Positions 46,023 to 58,200 of a stretch of DNA of 64,000 nt are shown one piece after another. The stretch spans positions 62,001 through 126,000 of the forward strand of contig JBAMJV010003832.1 in NCBI GenBank assembly GCA_037951105.1, written 5' to 3'. The translations under genes and the position numbers were made by a program. Source of the DNA: Echinarachnius parma. Taxonomy: Eukaryota > Echinodermata > Echinoidea > Clypeasteroida > Echinarachniidae. The notes under the pieces were generated by a model. It saw only the letters and a list, made by a program, of their open reading frames with translations, was not told the DNA's origin and did no database searches. Within the stretch, counting starts at the first letter, position 1; every line of letters begins with the position of its first letter.

Positions 46023-46257
46023 GAGGCATATTACTGCGTCACTGCACGCGAGGGAAGCGTCTTTTTTTCAGATGCGTACGCATTGAACATGGTGAATATG
46101 ATTTAATTCCTGCGACATGATAATAGTGTCATAATTAGTATCTAAGTGTGATTGGACAGACAAGACAACACTTTTATGCTGACAACTGATCTAACCGGTT
46201 AACCGCTATTTTCTTATTAATTGATACGACAGTATACTGCTGGACCGCGCAGGCATA

Positions 46258-46290
46258 ATGGCGTCAGAAAATATTGCTCATCTTTTACTG
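46258..46290 (+). CDS. exon 1: start codon and signal peptide N-region
   Basis: Eleven codons, MASENIAHLLL, then donor GTAAGT. It joins in phase 0 to exon 2 (ISVLIYVYI), which restores one continuous hydrophobic core. The 7.7-kb gap means the link is inferred from phase, signal-peptide continuity and lack of an alternative start. Upstream 46020-46257 is the presumed 5' UTR/promoter. Confidence 0.75.
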
Positions 46291-49200
46291 GTAAGTTCCA
46301 TTTCATTTCATAATAATATCCCGTCGGATTTATTTTAAAATATTCGCTATTTTTTGGCAATTTTCTATTATGTCTGCTTCAAAATAATATATTGGTACTT
46401 TCATTAAAGTTCTACCATATAACCATTTTGTAATTATTTGTTTTATTTGAATAGGTCGCAAAAGGAAGATAACTAGATTGAGATGAATACAAGGGCCACG
46501 TTGTTAAATTAGTTTGAAATATAAAATAGTACAATTTACCACTGTATTCATGCTAGGTGAATGCGTAAATGAAATAGATATTGTGCAAAAAGGAAGAATT
46601 GTTAGGGTTAGGGTTAGAAGGTTAGAAAGTTTGAAGTGAGAACATGCTGTGTTTGTTTGATGTATCTGTTGGATTCCTTCCCCTTTTCAATTTAATTTCA
46701 TGACTTGTTGTTTCCTTGAAATTGTGATATCACGTTTTTAATGTTTATCGCAACTATATGTCATATCATGAATTTATTTCATCGCTAAATACTTTCTGAT
46801 GATAAATGAGACAGTATGTTAATAAAAAATACAATTTGAAATAAATGTAAACATTTTCTTACATGATTATGTCTCATAGTTCAGACCCTTAGCCAGGATT
46901 TGTCAAGGCGGGGGCGGGGGGGGGGGGGGGGGGGGTGCGTCATTTATAAAAACGAGACCAAGACCACTTGCCAAAAATGTTCGTGTTCGAGACCAATACC
47001 ACTGGTTGAGATACGTGTAAGGGGGGGGGGGGGGGGGTGGGCAGGGGTCCACTGTTAAGTTGTATAATCTGAGACCATGGGGGTGTTTCACAAAGTTCCT
47101 AAGTTGGACTTAAAAGGTATGGAAAGCCGTTAGTTTCTTTGAAAACAATTTGTAAAAGTCCTTTCAAAAGGTATAAAATGTTCTTTCAAATCATTAATAT
47201 TTTTCTATTATCAAGGAAAGTTCATGTTCTCCATGTAAAATTTATGAAAAGTCTTAAATACTTGCATTTTTAATCTTTCGAATATATTTTATTCCACAGC
47301 TACAAATGGCTTACCAGACTTTTTAAGTCCAACTTAGAGTTAAGTTGAACTTAGGATCTTTGTGAAACACCCCCCATAAGTTCAGATGGTCGAGACCGAT
47401 AAAAAGTGAACTCGAGACCGGTAAAAAGTTGGCCCCGCGAGACCAGTAAAAGTGGACCCGAGACCGGCAAAAAGTGGACCTTTCTGAATGGGGGGGGGGG
47501 GGGGGGGGGGGGAGGGGGGCTGGGGTGCGTACGCACCCAACGCACCCCCTGGCTATGGGCTTTTAGTTGTTTTGTTCAGCAAAATACAGTCGAAGCGTCT
47601 GTTGAAAAGAAATATCATAGATAACTTCATATTTATTTTACGGTAAAATTAAGTACTTATTTAATTACAATCTCTCAACGCATAATTAAAGGTGAATGAC
47701 AGTAGTGGGAAACGCCCCACCCCCCCAAAAATGAAATGAATGCTCTTATTACCAACCATGTGAAAGAATATAATTTTACTAATATGGGATTATATAAATT
47801 TGGCCAGGAAACCACCTACTAATTGATATATTTGCAAAATTATAAAACTGATTTACTGTAAATCGTATATCGCCAACGCGGAATCGCGCACACGCTACGT
47901 GCAAATGACTCGTGCTCTACACGGGTCTTCGCTATAATACGGGCTTGTCCCCGGCTTGTCGATATCTACAGCCCAGCGCTAGTGGCGCGGACAGGTGCGA
48001 ACGGGCAGTGAATTTATACATTTCACGGGCGGCCGTTGTATTTCTTCCGATATTTCTGTATTTAATGATGCTTAGGTTCGGATTCTACCACAAAAGCCCT
48101 TTTTAAATACTTATTCAACAATATTGGTCAATATAGATGTTTTCGGCTACTTTCCCAAAACTGGTATTGGGCTTTAAATAGGTTTATTAAGACGCTCATA
48201 CAGCAATATAGTTATATTGGATTTAACAGAATTTGCTGCACTGGAATACATTTTATTTCTACCGATTTAACATATTTCTTCTGTCTCACACTGTATCACA
48301 TGTATCACACTGTGAACACTGAATGTATCACACTGTGAACACTGAATGTATCACACTGTGAACACTTGCATGTATCGCACTGTGAACACTGAATGTATCA
48401 CACTGTGAACACTTGCATGTATCGCACTGTGAACACTGAATGTATCACACTGAATGTAGCACACTGTGAACACTGAATGTATCACACTTGCATGTATCAC
48501 ACTGTGAACACTTACATGTATCACACTGAACACTTGCAGGTATCACACTGTGAACACTTGCATGTATCACACTGTGGACACTAAATGTATCACGCTGAAT
48601 GTAGCACACTGTGAACACTGAATGTATTACACTGTGAACACTTGCATGTATCACACTGTGGACACTGAATGTATCGCACTGTGAACACTGAATGTATCAC
48701 ACTGTGAACACTTGCATGTATCCCACTGTGAACACTGAATATATCACTGTGAACACTGAATGTATCATACTGTGAACACTGAATGTATCACACTGTGAAC
48801 ACTTGTATGTATCGCACTGTGAACACTGAATGTATCACACTGTGAACACTTGCATGTATCGCACTGTGAACAATCACACTTTGAACACTGAATGTATCAT
48901 AATGTGAACACTGAATGTATCACACTGTGAACACTTGCATGTATCGCACTGTGAACACTGAATATATCACACTGTGAACACTGAATGTATTTTAAATAGT
49001 TGTTGATTGTCTCTCTATCTAATCATTATTTCAACAAAACATTACATGCACAAGATTTTATTTAAAATGGTTGAATCCAGTGAGTTTTTAGAAAGCGCCC
49101 TCTTGAGTTTTAACGGCTCTTTTTGAATGATAAGAGGCTTTTAACTTAGTAATTTGTAATTTGTTATACCTTTCGAGCATGGTGGAGTTATAACTTTTAG

Positions 49201-52200
49201 TTTGTAATGTAATGGTGCAGGTTTGGGTTACTAAATTCAGTTTGACCAATCCCTTTAAAGGGGTAGTTTAGTTTTGGTAGAGAGGGCGCTGCACATCATA
49301 ATTTTTTGTGAGGTAATGAAAAACTGAGTGTCAAATTTGAGAGAACATGCTATTTTAATGGCAGAATAAACTTTATTTGGTCAAAATCGACCCAGAAACG
49401 GCTGAAATATCAATAAATATATCTCATCTTATAATTATTTGGGGCCCAAATAATTAGATGATTTTTTCAAAAAAGATTTAAAAAATGCTTGCACTTTTTC
49501 CAAAATTTTCAAAAGCGTTTTTAAAATAGTTGTTGATGATCTCTCTATTTAATCATTATTTTAATAAAACATCACATGCATAATTTGTATGAAAAATGCT
49601 TGAAACCAATGCCTTTTTAGAAAGCGCCCTCTTATGTTTGTATGGCTCTTTTTTATGATAACGGGCTTTTTACTTAGTCGTTTGTAATTTTGTATACCTT
49701 TCGAGCACCGTGGAGTAATAACTATTAGTTTATAATGTTACTGTCCAGGTTTGGTTACTAAAGTTCAGCCTTACCAAAACTGTACTACCCCTTTAACAAA
49801 CGTATACTTTATTATTTATTTTTACAATTGTATGTAGAAGTCATCCCTGTTGGCTTCCCGAAGTCGACAGGAAAGACAGAAATTCAAGATTTTGTTTTTC
49901 TTGCCATGCAACTTGGTCAGGCTCTCTGGTTAGGGGTGCCTTTTGACTTGGAATTCAATTCCATTCATATGTTTACCTTGAATGAAATGCGGAATATATA
50001 ATAATAATAGTAGCTGTATGTAAACACACTGTGATCCCCATATTGACACACTGTCTTACTTGTATAAGGTTACATTATTTCCGCCACTGGAATAGTTTGT
50101 GGATATTGGGCTTTAATTAACACAAAACAGATAATAAAGCTAATGATTTTCTACAATAATCTATATACAACTGTTATGCTTAAATTGCGCCCTTGGAGTG
50201 AATTATCCCATTATCGACATATCATCATGATCATCTAAAACTATCAACATTAATGGGATCTAGTAACTTTGTTGGCATGTGCAAAAAGTGATGAATGGCT
50301 GAAATAATGTATATTGTTGTTTTCTGATATGTCCACTGGGTATTGTGTGAAAATGTCTAGTTAAATGGACGTTTCATGGCCGAGGAATGAGCATAAATGC
50401 AACTGAGTGATATTCACTTACTCATTGCACTGACTTTGTATGCAGTTACGACTATCCAGTGGATAGTTTAATATCTAAACACTTCAATCATAAATATCTT
50501 TTTAACGAAAGGGAAAAAAAAAACAACATGTGCCATGCTTCTATTGTTAATACGAATACAACAAGGTATGATGGAACCGCTAGAATTCCAATTGGATTTT
50601 GAGGATTTGGACAATGTTACTAGATCCCTTTAATGTTCGGTTTTGCTAACATACATTACATATGGGACAAAAGAAACACGACAATAATGTCCAACGAACT
50701 TCATGTAATGTCAATTTAATGAAGAGGCAAAAATCAATGTGAAAGTGATCACATACGGTACTTGTGACGGTGCATTCTGAAAACTTAATGAAAGGGGTTA
50801 ACAAACTTTCAGAGATAATACAAAAGTTAGGAGCGTTTTCAGAATATTAATTTTGTCATTAGCCTAAGATAATATACATTTTTTTTGAGAAAAGACAGTT
50901 TTCAGAATACACCCAGGATATATTTATGCTAATGGTGGTGGTAGTTGTGGTGCAATATGTTTGTTTGTTTGTTTATTTCATATAATCACGGTAATATATT
51001 TGATAAATGTGCCCGCTCTCGGCTCAAAAGACGTTTTTTTTCTTTCTGCAGGGGCATGTTTTTTATTTTTATTTTTTTATCTTTTAACATGTTGAGGTGT
51101 TCTGGTTTGACGGTAAGAGCCCCGCTCTTCGCATAATTCGAGCAGGGTTCGAAAACTCTAGGCTACGTCTGTTCTATACGATGGCGATTAAGGGTTGTCC
51201 CAGATTGTTGATAACCATAACTGGTTAAGCGAGTCTTATCTGAAAAAAAAGGATAACAACACAATATTCAAACGGCCTCCCCCCCCAACAAAACAACAAA
51301 ACAAAGATACCATATATTTATTTTAATTCAAACATATAGAGAAACTGACCAGAAATATATAATATGAATGAAAAAGAGCAAAGAAAATGGAATTCCAACG
51401 GGATTCGGACCCGAGACCTCCGGATTGCTAGAACGGTGCTCTACTACAATAATCTACAACTGAGAACGTTTACGGTCAAATTGTGCCCTTGGGTTATAAT
51501 GTATATATACAGAGTGTCCCAGAAAGGTTGCAACACTTACGATCGTTAATTTCTTCGACACCATCGACCAAATGTCATTATTTTTTGGGTTAAGGCGTTT
51601 GGATGCTAGGGCCATTTTTCTGAGGCAATGTCGTTTCCAAAAATGTGCTACTTTTTCGTCTCAAGCGATCCGCTGAGCACTGAGGCATTCTCTCCTCACG
51701 GCCTGCCATACAATTCGCTGGACAAAAGAACCGCATGGCTGCTCTCCCTTTGTAAGGAAGACAATGTGAGCCATTCTTATGTACAGCTAATTATACGGCT
51801 GGCCGTGGGGCGAGAATGTCTCAGTGTTCCGAGGATCGCTGGAGACGAAAAAGTAGCAAATTTAGGAAACGACATTGCCTCAGAAAAATGGCCCTATGAT
51901 CCAAACGCCTTACCCAAAATCCATGTTCATGGTATCATTTTGTTGGAAAAGGAATGTTCTATCCAATGAAATAAAAAAAATAATGACATTTGGTCGATGG
52001 TGTCGAAGAAATTAACGATCGTAAGTGTTGCAACCTTTCTGGGACACTCTGTATATATATATATATATCATCTCACCATCGATATAATGTGTCTATAAAT
52101 ATAAAAAAATCATTATAATGTTTGGTTTGCTACAACACATATTTATTATGGGTCAAAAGAAACGGTTCAAAACATCATCTTCAACGGACGTCACGTCTTT

Positions 52201-55200
52201 CGTATCGAGGAGGAAAATCGATGTGAAAGAGCGTGGTCACATACGTAGTAGTTGTGGAGCCTGGATATTCTGATGTTAAAGGGATCTGGTAACGTTGTCC
52301 AAATCCTCAAAACCCAACTGGAATTCTAGCGGTGTACTCATACCTTGTTGTATTTGTATTAACAATAGAAGCATGCGACAGATTTCGGTTTTTCGAATTT
52401 TCCTTTCGTTAAAAAGATATTAACGTGTGAAGTGTTCAGATGTTAAACTATCCACTTGATAGTCGTAACCGTGTACACCGTCAGTGCAATGGGTTAGTCA
52501 ATATCACTTTGCATGTCTGCTCATTACTCGGCCATATAACGTCCATTTAACTTGAAATAGTCACATAATGCCCAGTGGACATATCAGATAACAACATTGT
52601 ATCAACCATTCACCACTTTTTGCACATGTCAACAAAGTTACTAGATCCCTTTAAAGGTGGTGGTGGTGCAATATCCATGTTTGTATCATGTTGAGGTGGT
52701 CTGGTCTAGTGGTAAGAGTTCCACTCTTCGCATAATACGACATGGCGTGTTTCACAAAGAACCTAAGTTGAACTTAACTCTAATTTGGACTTAACAAGTA
52801 TGGTAAGCCATTTGAAGCCTTGGAACAAAATATACTCAAAAGCAAAAATGGAAGTATTTTAGACTTTTCATAAATTTTACTTGAAGAACATGAAATCTCT
52901 TTGATAATAGAAACATATTTATGAATTGAAACAACATTTAATGCCTTTTCAAAGGACTTTTAGAATTTGTTTTTAAAGAAACTAACGGCTTTCCAGTTTC
53001 CATACTGTTTAAGTCCAACTTCTTCTTTCGTATCCTACATCTACACTACTCTACACTACGCTACACTACTAGTCTAGAATATTAAATATTTGGCCATGAC
53101 TTTGCACATCGCAGGGCTGTCTCATTAGCAACCACCAGATCTTCTTGACTACACTGTTCCTCAAGGTTAGGACACTGAAGGAGGTGTTGCATGGTTTGTG
53201 ATGTGCCACAGTCGCAGTTAATGTTGTCATCATCTGTGTATCCCCACTTGTTCATGTTGACTTTGCATCGACCCATCCCTGTGCGAAGTCGGTTGAGGGA
53301 CTTCCATGTCTTCCAGTCTTGCTTGTGTCCTGGGGGTAACTGCTCCTTAGTAGGGAGAGGTAGCTTGTCATGGTGGCCGTTACTGCTGCGCCTCTCCTCC
53401 CAAAGCCTACGTCTGGCCACCTGTGGGGATTCGGTCAGCGGTTGGACAGAGTGTAGGAAGCTTTTCCTCGATTTGAGCCGTTTCTGGGATGGTTGGATGT
53501 CATAACATGGATGGCGGCTATCCTGACTTTGTCTTAGACGCTCCACGCTACTGGCTACTGACCGGCGTATATCGGGTGGAGCAATGCCGGACAGGACACA
53601 TAGGCTGCTTACATTTGTCGGCTTTAGACAACCAGAGATTGCTCTGCAGCTATCGTTGAGAATTGGGTCAAGTTTGAACTTAGAGTTAAGTTCAACTTAG
53701 GATCTTTGTGAAACACCCTCAGGGTTCGAAACTTAGGCTGCGTCTGTTGTATAATTATATATATAATGGCGATAAAGGGTTGTCCCAGACGTTGATAACC
53801 ATTATTGATTAAGCGGGTCTTTAGAAGGATAACACCAACATACTATAAAACAAAAACAGGTTAATGCGTGAAAGACATCAATAACAACGATTGTTATGAG
53901 TGTGGAACTTGCTGTTACGTAGAAAATCGTTAAACTATTCAGTTGGATGATTATTTTTCTAATTTTACTTTATATAGATATCTGTTCTGATCTATGTTTA
54001 CATCAAGTCTACGGAAGCAGAATGTGACACGGGTGAGTCGTTATCAATAAAGCAATAATACTTTCGTGTATGCTATCATGTATTATTATTACTATCGAAC
54101 TTATTATTATTAAAAAAGATTAGGAAAAGTACGACTACATGAAAGAAAAATGTTTGTTAGACATTTCGTTGATGCAGAAATATAATACGACTTGATATAT
54201 AAAGAAGTTCGAATAAAAATTGTGTGTCTTCTTCTTCTTCTTCTTATTCCTTTTCTGTTTGTTTCTTCTTCTTCTTCTTCTTCTTCTTCTTCTCCTTCTT
54301 TACAAAAAGGTCGCATTCTCGTGATAGCATTATCCTTCATATGTTGCTCCATTAGGACAGACCCACATTTCTAGAAGTTGACTCAGAAAGAGACTTTCCT
54401 CCTCATCTTCTTCCTCTTTCTCCTCCTCTTCCTCCTTCTTCTTCTTCTTCTTCTTCTTCTTGAGTTCTTCTTCTTCTTCTTCTTCTTCTTCTTCGTCTTC
54501 TTCTTCTTTAAAAAAAAGGTTGCATTCTCGTGATAGCATTATCCTTCATATGTAGCTCCATTAGGACAGACCCACATTTCTAGAAGTTGACTCAGAAAGA
54601 GTCTCTTCTCCTCATCTTCTTCCTCTTTCTCCTCCTCTTCCTTCTTCTTCTTCTTCTTCTTCTTCTTCTTCTTCTTCTTCTTCTTCTTCTTCTTCTTCTT
54701 CTTCTTCTTCTTCTTCTTCTTCTTCTTCTTCTTCTTCTTCTTCTTCTTCTTCTTCTTCTTCCAATTCTAATTCCAATTCCAATTCCAATTCCAATTCCAA
54801 TTCCAATTCCAATTCCAATTCCAATTCCAATTCAAAGTCTTGGACTTTCGATTGAATATAGTTGTCTCCTTTTGTATTTGTTAGCACCACTCAGCTACCA
54901 GTCTCCGCCCCTGGAACCATACTACACGGCGTGGTACAGCATCGACACCCCCGAAGATGGAATCGACACGGAGCGACTTTCAGACGTTCAGACTGTGAGT
55001 AGCGCCCTAACTGTGCCGTCACACCCAAGCCACGCTCTAGCCATGATCTAGACAATAGCTGATCACAATCGCTGGAATGTATCTGCAAAATGTCTTTTGT
55101 CCAATGAGGATCTGAATGGGAAGATTATCTCACATGTGTCAATAGATATCCTTCCATGTATGCACAGACAATAGCTCGCTGAATAAAAGATTAGGTCGCC

Positions 55201-58200
55201 GAAGACCCACGCTCTCTTTCGACATGTTGAAAACGGACGTGGGTCTTCGGCGACCTACTCTTTTGTTCAGGGAGCCATTGTATGTCCATGCATGAGAGGC
55301 TATCCTTTCACCTATGTGCGATAATCCTCCCATTCATTCGTCATTTAATCATCGTTCGGACAATGCTTCGCCTCCCACTGCCAAATTTATGAATGGGGAT
55401 TAGGAGCGCAGCGAGAACGGCTTGGGTGTGACGGCACTATAAGCCTTTGAGTTTGAGATACGTGTTTTAGCTAGGCCCCTACAACCGGCACAAGGGCTTT
55501 CTTGCTCAGCTGGTAGAACACCGGTGATGTCTCTGGTTCGAATTCCTGAAAAGGCAATTTCATATGATTCTGGTTTGTGTAGGCTTATAATATAGCTTCT
55601 GACTATAATAGGAGCATTGAAAGGGGTTTCGGGGACGAACAAATCCAGCACAAGAGCTTTCTACATGTTCTAGCTGAGTTGATTTATTTTTATTTGTGAT
55701 AGACTAACCCTAACTATACTTCTAAAATCTATCCCCCCCCCCCCCCCCCCAGTTAAATAAAACGGTATAGGTAATCTTATATTTTCATGTATAAGCTTAC
55801 ACGACAACCTTGACAAAGACAACAATTAACAAACACAAACAAAATCATAATATATATATATATTTTAAATTCAAAATATCTACTTTTATATTGAAGTTTG
55901 ATCCCACGGTATGTGATGAGCCCCTGTCGATCGAGTGCAGGGTTCGAGTCTCGGGGATAGAATCGGGGAACGCCGGACAAGTGTTGATCAATGACTGCTC
56001 TAGCGTCAACGATGGACTAGAATGCAAAGATGGGGATCAACCCGATGGAGTAACATGCTTCGATTACGAGATCCGGTTCCTCTGCCCACCAGCTCCAGGT
56101 ATAAACCCCAACTCTTGAGATTAGTGTTGACGCAAAGTCACCGATCACAGTCCAACCTGTGTATAGTGACAAAGAGAAGAATAGACAAGAAAAGTGGCCT
56201 CTGCAGACAGCTGGGCAGCTGACCTCTATAGACAGGTTCCATAACATTGCTTTTCCCTGCAATGGATCACTTCTTTTTGGGGCCACTGTAGGCAGGTTGG
56301 TCGCTAAGACAGGTTTAACTGAACAAACAAATTCTGCTCGATGGACTATATGATGTACAGACGATATAATCAAGTAACAGGGTAGGAACGTGCTTCAAGT
56401 ATGAGCCTCTGCCCTCCAAATGCAGACATATAAAGCCCAATTATTGAGTTTATAGTGTTGAAGAAGGTACAAAATAAAGTACAAAACATGTATCCATCTT
56501 CATAACTCTCCCCCGGCACAGCGCACTCACGTCTACCAGCTAGGCCAGGTAACGGTCCAGGGGTGTATTCTGAAAACGAAGCTAAAATTTATTGTATTAC
56601 GTCATATCTACGTCACTAAAATATTACACTGTATTTAAGGAATAGCGATTTGCTAAAATATATTTTAGTGACGTAGATATGACACAGATGAAATAAATTT
56701 TAACTTTAGAATACACCCCCAGATTCTTCGGAACCAAACTATAATGTTGTCCTTCTAGCAGTACTGCCTTCTAGCACGTTGATACATGGTTTCACTATTT
56801 ATGATTCATATTATATTTCATATTCTAAAAACCAAGGTGCATTGCCGCAGCCGAATCTGTTCTGGGACTTCAGCGGTCGCACCTCCAGTACCGACCCTGA
56901 ACCGACGGACTGCACCAGTGGGCATACCAACAGTACAATCTACAGCAACATTGCCAACGTGACAGACGGCACCCTAAACGCGGGAACTGGTAGTATTTTG
57001 TGGCGCGAAAGTGCCCCGAGTTCGTCCAGGCACGCATGCGCACTACGATCGATGGACTCCGCGGAGGTGGATCTTGGTGACTTTGGAGGCCACTGCATTG
57101 CTGAACCCAGTTGCTGTAATGCAGTGAGTAGAATTGTTTGTCAATAATGATAGAATATTATATTGTCATCATCATCCTCCTCCTCCTCCTCATGACATCA
57201 TAATCACATCATCACATCATCGTCGTCACCATCATCATCATCAGAATCAGAATAATTATCATCATCATCATCATTATCATCACCATGCATCACCATCATT
57301 ATCAATATCATCATGATCATAATCAATTGATCATCATTAATTTATCAACATCATCACCATCGTCATCATCATCATTAATTGATGTCAATGTCAAATGTCA
57401 ATCATCAATCACAATTGAGATAGTGAGATTGGTAATATAATGACAGAATCATTCAAAGTTTAATTGCTTGTAGTAGCAGTGATTGTAGTCTTATTCCCAA
57501 GTATAATACATCATAAAGAAAAGCCTTTTCAAACCTCACAGGAAAGTCTCATCTATACGTAGTAAAATCGAATAGAAGCATACAGGGTACAAATCATGTT
57601 CCCATCACTCTCATTACTCATTAGTCATATCTTTATAATTATCACAAAACTAATAATGCATTATTTTTTCCGATTTAAATGTTTTGCTATCACTCAGGGA
57701 ATGACTGTGAGTCTATGGGTGAAGCGAAACGTAGATCCGACGATCCGAGGAATCCTGCTCTCTTCTGGCCGCTTCGGCAATACTCCTGGAATCGGCATCA
57801 GAACCAATGACAATGAAAATGGCCTCCGATTCCTAGCCCGGGCTTATGGGACGAAATGTCTTGTGGACTATCTGTATAGCTCCCTTCCACCCACCGGCCA
57901 GTGGGCGCACTACACGATGGCATACAACCCAGAATATGCAACGTGCCAGTCGCTGTTTGTTTACGTCGATGGGGCGAACCCGATTCAGGGAGGCAACCCT
58001 GATTCATATTACAACCCAGAAGTTCCTGATATAAACGACAATATCATCATGTTCTGCAGGCCCTTATATTACCCCAACCCAGTCAACGAGGGGCTCGACT
58101 ACAGCATCAGCGACCTGAAGATCTTCTACACTATGTTCAACGAAAGCCAGGTGGCGCAGCTGTACGCACAAGAATCTGGAGGTACGTACTGGATCATCCT

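Larger units (their letters stand above)
50140..51260. repeat. tandem segmental duplication, copy 1
   Basis: Shares TTTCTACAATAATCTA.A.CAACTG, AAATTG.GCCCTTGG, GGTTTTGCTAAC.A.A-type, GGTGGTGGTGCAATAT and the SINE core with copy 2 (51437-53870). It carries a family A MITE (50254-50629) and a GGGGTGTATTCTG hairpin (about 50770-50921) that copy 2 lacks at the equivalent places. Confidence 0.75.
52746..53718. mobile_element. family E MITE with a LINE fragment inserted
   Basis: Ends GTGTTTCACAAAGAACCTAA and TTAGGATCTTTGTGAAACACC. The element is continuous with 47081-47373 except for 53023-53668. Its two flanks there, AAGTCCAACTT and AAGTTTGAACTT, look like a diverged target duplication. Confidence 0.8.
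52687..53840 (+). mobile_element. tRNA-derived SINE, copy 2, split by nested insertions
   Basis: GAGGTGGTCTGGTCTAGTGG then TAAGAGTTCC (a better A box than copy 1) runs to about 52745. The B-box part CAGGGTTCGAAACTTAGG resumes at 53719 and the body continues to about 53840. Between them lies the family E MITE with a LINE fragment inside. Confidence 0.65.

Noticed and set aside
45543..47624. Several Gly- or Pro-rich ORFs across poly-G/C tracts
   Set aside because: Homopolymer artefacts within repetitive elements; no splice context or conserved motif.
48351..48654. ORFs with repeated HSVIHASVHSV-like units
   Set aside because: Frames through the 20-bp minisatellite.
48291..48990. CRISPR array
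   Set aside because: Repeats are contiguous minisatellite units without unique spacers, in a eukaryotic intron.
51628..51969. 113-codon ORF inside the mariner-type MITE
   Set aside because: It runs through the inverted arms and shows no DDE transposase motif; its length is expected by chance in GC-balanced palindromic sequence.
53191..53505. 104-codon plus-strand ORF
   Set aside because: It lies opposite the minus-strand LINE fragment, whose zinc-finger-like C-terminal motif identifies the true coding strand.
54587..55051. ORF with a long poly-leucine stretch (and poly-Glu on the other strand)
   Set aside because: Produced by the (TTC)n and (CCAATT)n microsatellites in intron 2; it only overlaps the true exon 3 in a different frame.
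51385..55600. Functional tRNA genes
   Set aside because: A/B-box-like segments at 51090, 51385, 52687 and 55480 lack a complete cloverleaf and have SINE-like bodies, so they were called tRNA-derived repeats.
55400..55980. Minus-strand ORFs such as the one containing GIRTRDITGVLPAEQ
   Set aside because: The GIRTRD phrase comes from the antisense of a tRNA-derived SINE B-box region, a common artefact in animal genomes.
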